From NCBI GenBank assembly GCA_002084385.1, contig NBLS01000037.1, positions 1 through 7,694 of the forward strand: 7,694 nt of DNA, read 5' to 3'. This DNA is from Desulfobacteraceae bacterium 4572_19 (GTDB lineage: Bacteria; Desulfobacterota; Desulfobacteria; Desulfobacterales; NBLS01). A program made the translations under genes and the position numbers. The notes below the pieces were generated by a model, which made no database searches, was not told where the DNA came from, and saw only the letters and a program-made list of their open reading frames with translations. Each line of letters opens with the position of its first letter. Position 1 is the stretch's first letter. Positions 5,690-7,694 of this stretch are shown piece by piece.

Positions 5690-7396
5690 TCATACGCTTA
5701 AAACAAGTCGAAAACCAACCCCACTAATTCGATAACCGGGCAATCCTCTGCCACGATTGGCAGAACGACAACTTTGTGCATAATTCCCCCAACTGCCACC
5801 TCGAATAACACGGTTTGAACCAGACGATGGACCTACAGGATCTTTTATAGAACCTGATGGATATTCTCCTTTCCAGTCTTGACACCACTCTAAAACATTA
5901 CCGTGCATATTAAAGATACCCCACTTATTAGGAGAAAAACTTGTTACCCGAACCGTCTCTCCCCGATATATACCCTTTGGACTATCAGGCATGGGTTGAT
6001 TACCATCATAATTCGCCTGAGTTGTTAGCAAGTAATCCCCAAAGTAAAAAGGTGTTTGTGTTTCGGCTCTTGCGGCGTATTCCCACTGTGCTTCTGTTGG
6101 AAGGCTATATTTATTTGAACCATTTTTTTGATTAAGTTTTTGAATAAAATGTTGGGCATCATCCCACGAAACACACTCTACCGGACAATCATCTGTATTG
6201 TTAGTAAAATATGATGGATTTGTTCCCATAATTTTTTTCCATTGTGCTTGTGTTACAGCAGTCACCTGCATATAAAACCCTTTTGTCAGAATTACACAAT
6301 GTTGTTTTTCGTCACGTTTTCTTTTAGCTTCTTTTAGCGAACTACCCATAATAAATGATCCTGATGAAATATAAACAAATTTCATTCCGGTTATGGGGCA
6401 ATGCACAGATGTACCTTGCAATAGATCGTTAATTGTAATTCGACTTTGTTCTTTGATTGATGCATTGTTTAAATATAAGCTATTTACCGAGGATGATGCT
6501 TCTGAGGTCTCTTTCCATCTATTTATTTTTTCATGTGCAGACACCTGTTGTTTCTCTCGTTTATGATAGAAGGAAAAGGATGTAATATTCTCAAATTCCC
6601 ATATTATTTCATCAATATTTTGAAATCGGTTTTCGGGATTTTTTTTAAAACATTTTTCAAAAAAACCATAATATTTTTGGGTCTCCTTTAACCCGGCGAT
6701 ATAATCTGGCTTCTTATTGGTAACGGCATTCATAATACTCAAGGCAGTAGTCCCTGAAAAAGGAAGTTTTCCGGTTAACATCTGAAAAAAAATTACAACC
6801 GCAGACCAGCTATCTGCAGCATGGGAATAGTATTCATCAAAAACTTCGGGTGCACTATAAACAGGTGAACCAAAAACACCGGACATGGAACCTCCTGTCC
6901 CTGATGTACATCTTACAAAACTGTAATCACCAATTTTAATGGTATCGCCATAAAGAAATAAGTTAGCAGGTTTAATATCCCTATGAATAACACCATATTT
7001 TTCCAGATCTCTTAAACCTTTTAATATTTCCAGAAAATATCTACATGCATCTTCTTCTTTGAATTTACCTCTTCTTTCAATCTCTTTTTCCAGATTATCT
7101 CGTATATATTCCATTAATACACAACTTTCACCAAGAAAAGTTTCACCATAATCTATAATATCTACAAGGTGAGAAGATGCAATATCCTTAACAGCTTTTA
7201 TACCACGATTTTCTCCTTTTTCATCTCTGTTTTCCCAGTTTATCTTTTCGTTAAAAATCTTTAAAGCCCTCTTTCTTGCCCGATTTTCTACAAGATAAAC
7301 CCATCCATATACTCCTTTTCCAATAAACGATTTCAGAATATAATCTTTAAATACCTTTCTACCTATTTCATATCTTCCATAAATTTTTTGTGCCAT
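5690..7396 (-). CDS. Ser/Thr protein kinase fused to FGE-sulfatase-like (C-type lectin fold) domain
   Basis: Predicted 568-aa cytoplasmic two-domain protein. Residues ~19-272 form a Hanks-type kinase: glycine loop GKGVYGWVY (27-35, GxGxxG at 26-31), ATP lysine K46 in ALK, catalytic loop HRDIKPAN (138-145), metal-binding D157, APE at 182-184, D195 in DSW and R257 in NRF. The phosphotransfer residues are therefore all present. The DFG motif is DYS, which is unusual. A hydrophilic linker (~275-330) with no membrane segment leads to an FGE-sulfatase/SUMF1 domain (~334-568), recognised by LPTEAQWEYAAR, GNVLEWCQDW, RVIRGGSW and GFRLV. True formylglycine-generating enzymes use two active-site cysteines. 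Here C543 matches the second, but N538 sits where the first should be, so oxidase activity is doubtful and ligand binding is more likely. First gene of the run, 19 nt before the lipoprotein gene. The ATG at 7396 is followed directly by the kinase domain, and its ribosome site (GGAAA, about 12 nt upstream) is weak. Confidence 0.95.
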   Translation of the reverse strand: MAQKIYGRYEIGRKVFKDYILKSFIGKGVYGWVYLVENRARKRALKIFNEKINWENRDEKGENRGIKAVKDIASSHLVDIIDYGETFLGESCVLMEYIRDNLEKEIERRGKFKEEDACRYFLEILKGLRDLEKYGVIHRDIKPANLFLYGDTIKIGDYSFVRCTSGTGGSMSGVFGSPVYSAPEVFDEYYSHAADSWSAVVIFFQMLTGKLPFSGTTALSIMNAVTNKKPDYIAGLKETQKYYGFFEKCFKKNPENRFQNIDEIIWEFENITSFSFYHKREKQQVSAHEKINRWKETSEASSSVNSLYLNNASIKEQSRITINDLLQGTSVHCPITGMKFVYISSGSFIMGSSLKEAKRKRDEKQHCVILTKGFYMQVTAVTQAQWKKIMGTNPSYFTNNTDDCPVECVSWDDAQHFIQKLNQKNGSNKYSLPTEAQWEYAARAETQTPFYFGDYLLTTQANYDGNQPMPDSPKGIYRGETVRVTSFSPNKWGIFNMHGNVLEWCQDWKGEYPSGSIKDPVGPSSGSNRVIRGGSWGNYAQSCRSANRGRGLPGYRISGVGFRLVLSV

Positions 7397-7421
7397 TTAA
7401 ATTATATTTCCAAAAAATTTA

Positions 7422-7444
7422 CCATGGTGTATTATTCACCATGG
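7422..7444. repeat. Perfect hairpin just upstream of the kinase start
   Basis: Arms CCATGGTG (7422-7429) and CACCATGG (7437-7444) are perfect complements around a 7-nt loop. It ends 26 nt before the kinase ATG and so would lie in the mRNA leader or serve as an operator. No U-run follows on the minus strand within a few bases (TAAATTTTTT begins 2 nt after it), so a weak attenuator-type terminator cannot be ruled out. Confidence 0.7.
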
Positions 7445-7451
7445 CAAGTTT

Positions 7452-7512
7452 ATATGAAAGTAGGGGCAAACCCTATGCGGTTGCCCAATAAGTATGTGCC
7501 TAACTTTCATAT
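7452..7512. repeat. REP/MITE-like palindromic element
   Basis: The outer arms ATATGAAAGT (7452-7461) and ACTTTCATAT (7503-7512) are a perfect 10-bp inverted repeat. Inside sits a second stem, GGGCAAACC (7464-7472) with GGTTGCCC (7479-7486), one bulged A and a 6-nt loop. Nested G/C-rich palindromes of the 'AGGGGCAA...TTGCCC' style are common as dispersed intergenic repeats. Whether this one is dispersed in the genome cannot be seen here. Confidence 0.6.
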
Positions 7513-7515
7513 TTT

Positions 7516-7539
7516 ACTGTGGTGTATATCCACCATAGT
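7516..7539. repeat. Second hairpin, related to the one at 7422-7444
   Basis: Arms ACTGTGGTG (7516-7524) and CACCATAGT (7531-7539) pair with one G-T position around TATATC. The core TGGTGTAT...CACCAT is shared with the hairpin at 7422-7444, and both are followed within about 10 bp by TATATGAAAG. The two therefore look like diverged direct copies of one ~40-bp unit. Confidence 0.65.
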
Positions 7540-7562
7540 GGTTATATGAAAGCCCCTAACGG

Positions 7563-7591
7563 TTTATAAATTTGTAACCGTTCACGACCAA
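7563..7591 (-). promoter_or_regulatory. Weak candidate promoter for the kinase operon
   Basis: On the minus strand TTGGTC, a 17-nt spacer and TATAAA (7568-7563) resemble a sigma-70 promoter with a poor -35 (3 of 6) and a good -10 (5 of 6). It would give a leader of roughly 160 nt containing both hairpins. A rival is TTGTCA (7692-7687), 16 nt, TATATG (7670-7665), with a better -35 and poorer -10. AT-rich DNA yields such matches by chance, so both are tentative. Confidence 0.2.
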
Positions 7592-7634
7592 AGAAATATG
7601 ATTTTTCGGTAATCTCACATTTGTAAGCGTTCAC
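7570..7634. repeat. Pair of 16-bp direct repeats, ATTTGTAA(C/G)CGTTCAC
   Basis: 7570-7585 and 7619-7634 differ at one base and start 49 bp apart. The first copy also supplies the right arm (AACCGTT, 7576-7582) of an inverted repeat with AACGGTT at 7558-7564. They could be protein-binding sites or ends of a small repeat element. Confidence 0.6.
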
Positions 7635-7658
7635 AAGTGCCTTATATTCGCATAAACA

Positions 7659-7694
7659 GCTTGGCATATAATAGTTGTCCTATATATGACAAGC
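7659..7694. repeat. Imperfect inverted repeat at the right edge
   Basis: GCTTGGCATATA (7659-7670) and TATATGACAAGC (7683-7694) pair at 11 of 12 positions. The repeat reaches the last base of the window and may be longer. Confidence 0.5.

Larger units (their letters stand above)
7397..7694. other. Non-coding upstream region rich in hairpins and repeated words
   Basis: About 300 bp without a convincing gene, lying upstream of the operon. It holds two related hairpins (7422-7444, 7516-7539), a REP-like palindrome within a longer inverted repeat (7452-7512), the word TATATGAAAG twice direct (7451-7460, 7543-7552) and once as the inverted CTTTCATAT, a 7-bp-arm inverted repeat (7558-7582), two 16-bp near-identical direct repeats (7570-7585, 7619-7634) and an inverted repeat cut by the window edge (7659-7694). 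The leader and promoter of the kinase operon must lie here or further right. Confidence 0.8.

Noticed and set aside
5941..6135. Plus-strand open frame opposite the FGE-like domain
   Set aside because: Antisense to strongly conserved domain sequence and without recognisable product.
7401..7406. Perfect TATAAT on the minus strand next to the kinase ATG
   Set aside because: It sits only a few bases before the start codon and has no -35 at proper spacing, so it is likely just AT-rich leader.
7542..7667. Minus-strand 41-codon frame (MPSCLCEYKALV...) in the upstream region
   Set aside because: It lies entirely over inverted and direct repeats, has a poor ribosome site, and resembles nothing known. 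Open by chance is likelier, though a leader peptide cannot be excluded.
7420..7694. CRISPR array in the repeat-rich upstream region
   Set aside because: The repeats are few, differ from one another, and lack regular unit-spacer spacing. No cas genes are present.
1..7694. Template repeat or reverse transcriptase for a diversity-generating retroelement
   Set aside because: I looked for a second copy of the RGGSW-GFRLV coding region on both strands and for reverse-transcriptase motifs. Neither is in the window.

Overview
This is an AT-rich window (roughly one third G+C by eye) in which all the supported genes lie on the minus strand. They read leftward in one tightly packed run that looks like a single operon. 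The Hanks-type kinase fused to a formylglycine-generating-enzyme-like (FGE-like) lectin fold, the lipoprotein, the COG4258-type exporter and the repeat-rich upstream DNA suggest a low-GC Gram-negative bacterium. A deltaproteobacterial, Desulfobacterales-like host is plausible, but this is inferred from gene style and not from a marker gene.

Layout in transcription order, from high to low coordinates: (1) 7397-7694, a non-coding upstream region packed with hairpins and repeated words; (2) 7396-5690, a Ser/Thr protein kinase with a C-terminal FGE-sulfatase/C-type-lectin domain; (3) 5670-3829, a 613-aa lipoprotein with a repetitive linker between two globular parts; (4) 3836-3069, a family-25-like glycosyltransferase with a C-terminal membrane segment; (5) 3057 to beyond base 1, a very large MMPL/RND-type exporter fused to a class I SAM-dependent methyltransferase. 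Gaps between genes are 19 nt, an 8-nt overlap and 11 nt.

The most striking feature is that the exporter-methyltransferase gene is broken three times, each time in a way that one simple event would repair. There is a -1 break on a canonical T TTA AAA slippery heptamer directly before a TGA (1660-1669). There is an exact 76-bp tandem duplication (1388-1463 / 1464-1539), and an exact 25-bp tandem duplication (108-132 / 133-157). Both duplication lengths are 3n+1. Removing one copy of each and slipping back one base gives a continuous reading frame of about 985 codons that runs off the left edge, with sensible exporter and methyltransferase sequence across every junction. This is either a reversible, contingency-like off state, a very recent pseudogene, or an assembly artefact.

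The second point of interest is the kinase-lectin fusion. Its last 35 or so residues have the arrangement of a variable region of a diversity-generating retroelement target. No reverse transcriptase or template repeat lies in the window. Taken together, the locus looks like a cytoplasmic sensor kinase co-expressed with envelope functions (lipoprotein, glycosyltransferase, lipid-type exporter plus methyltransferase). The functional link is inferred from gene order.
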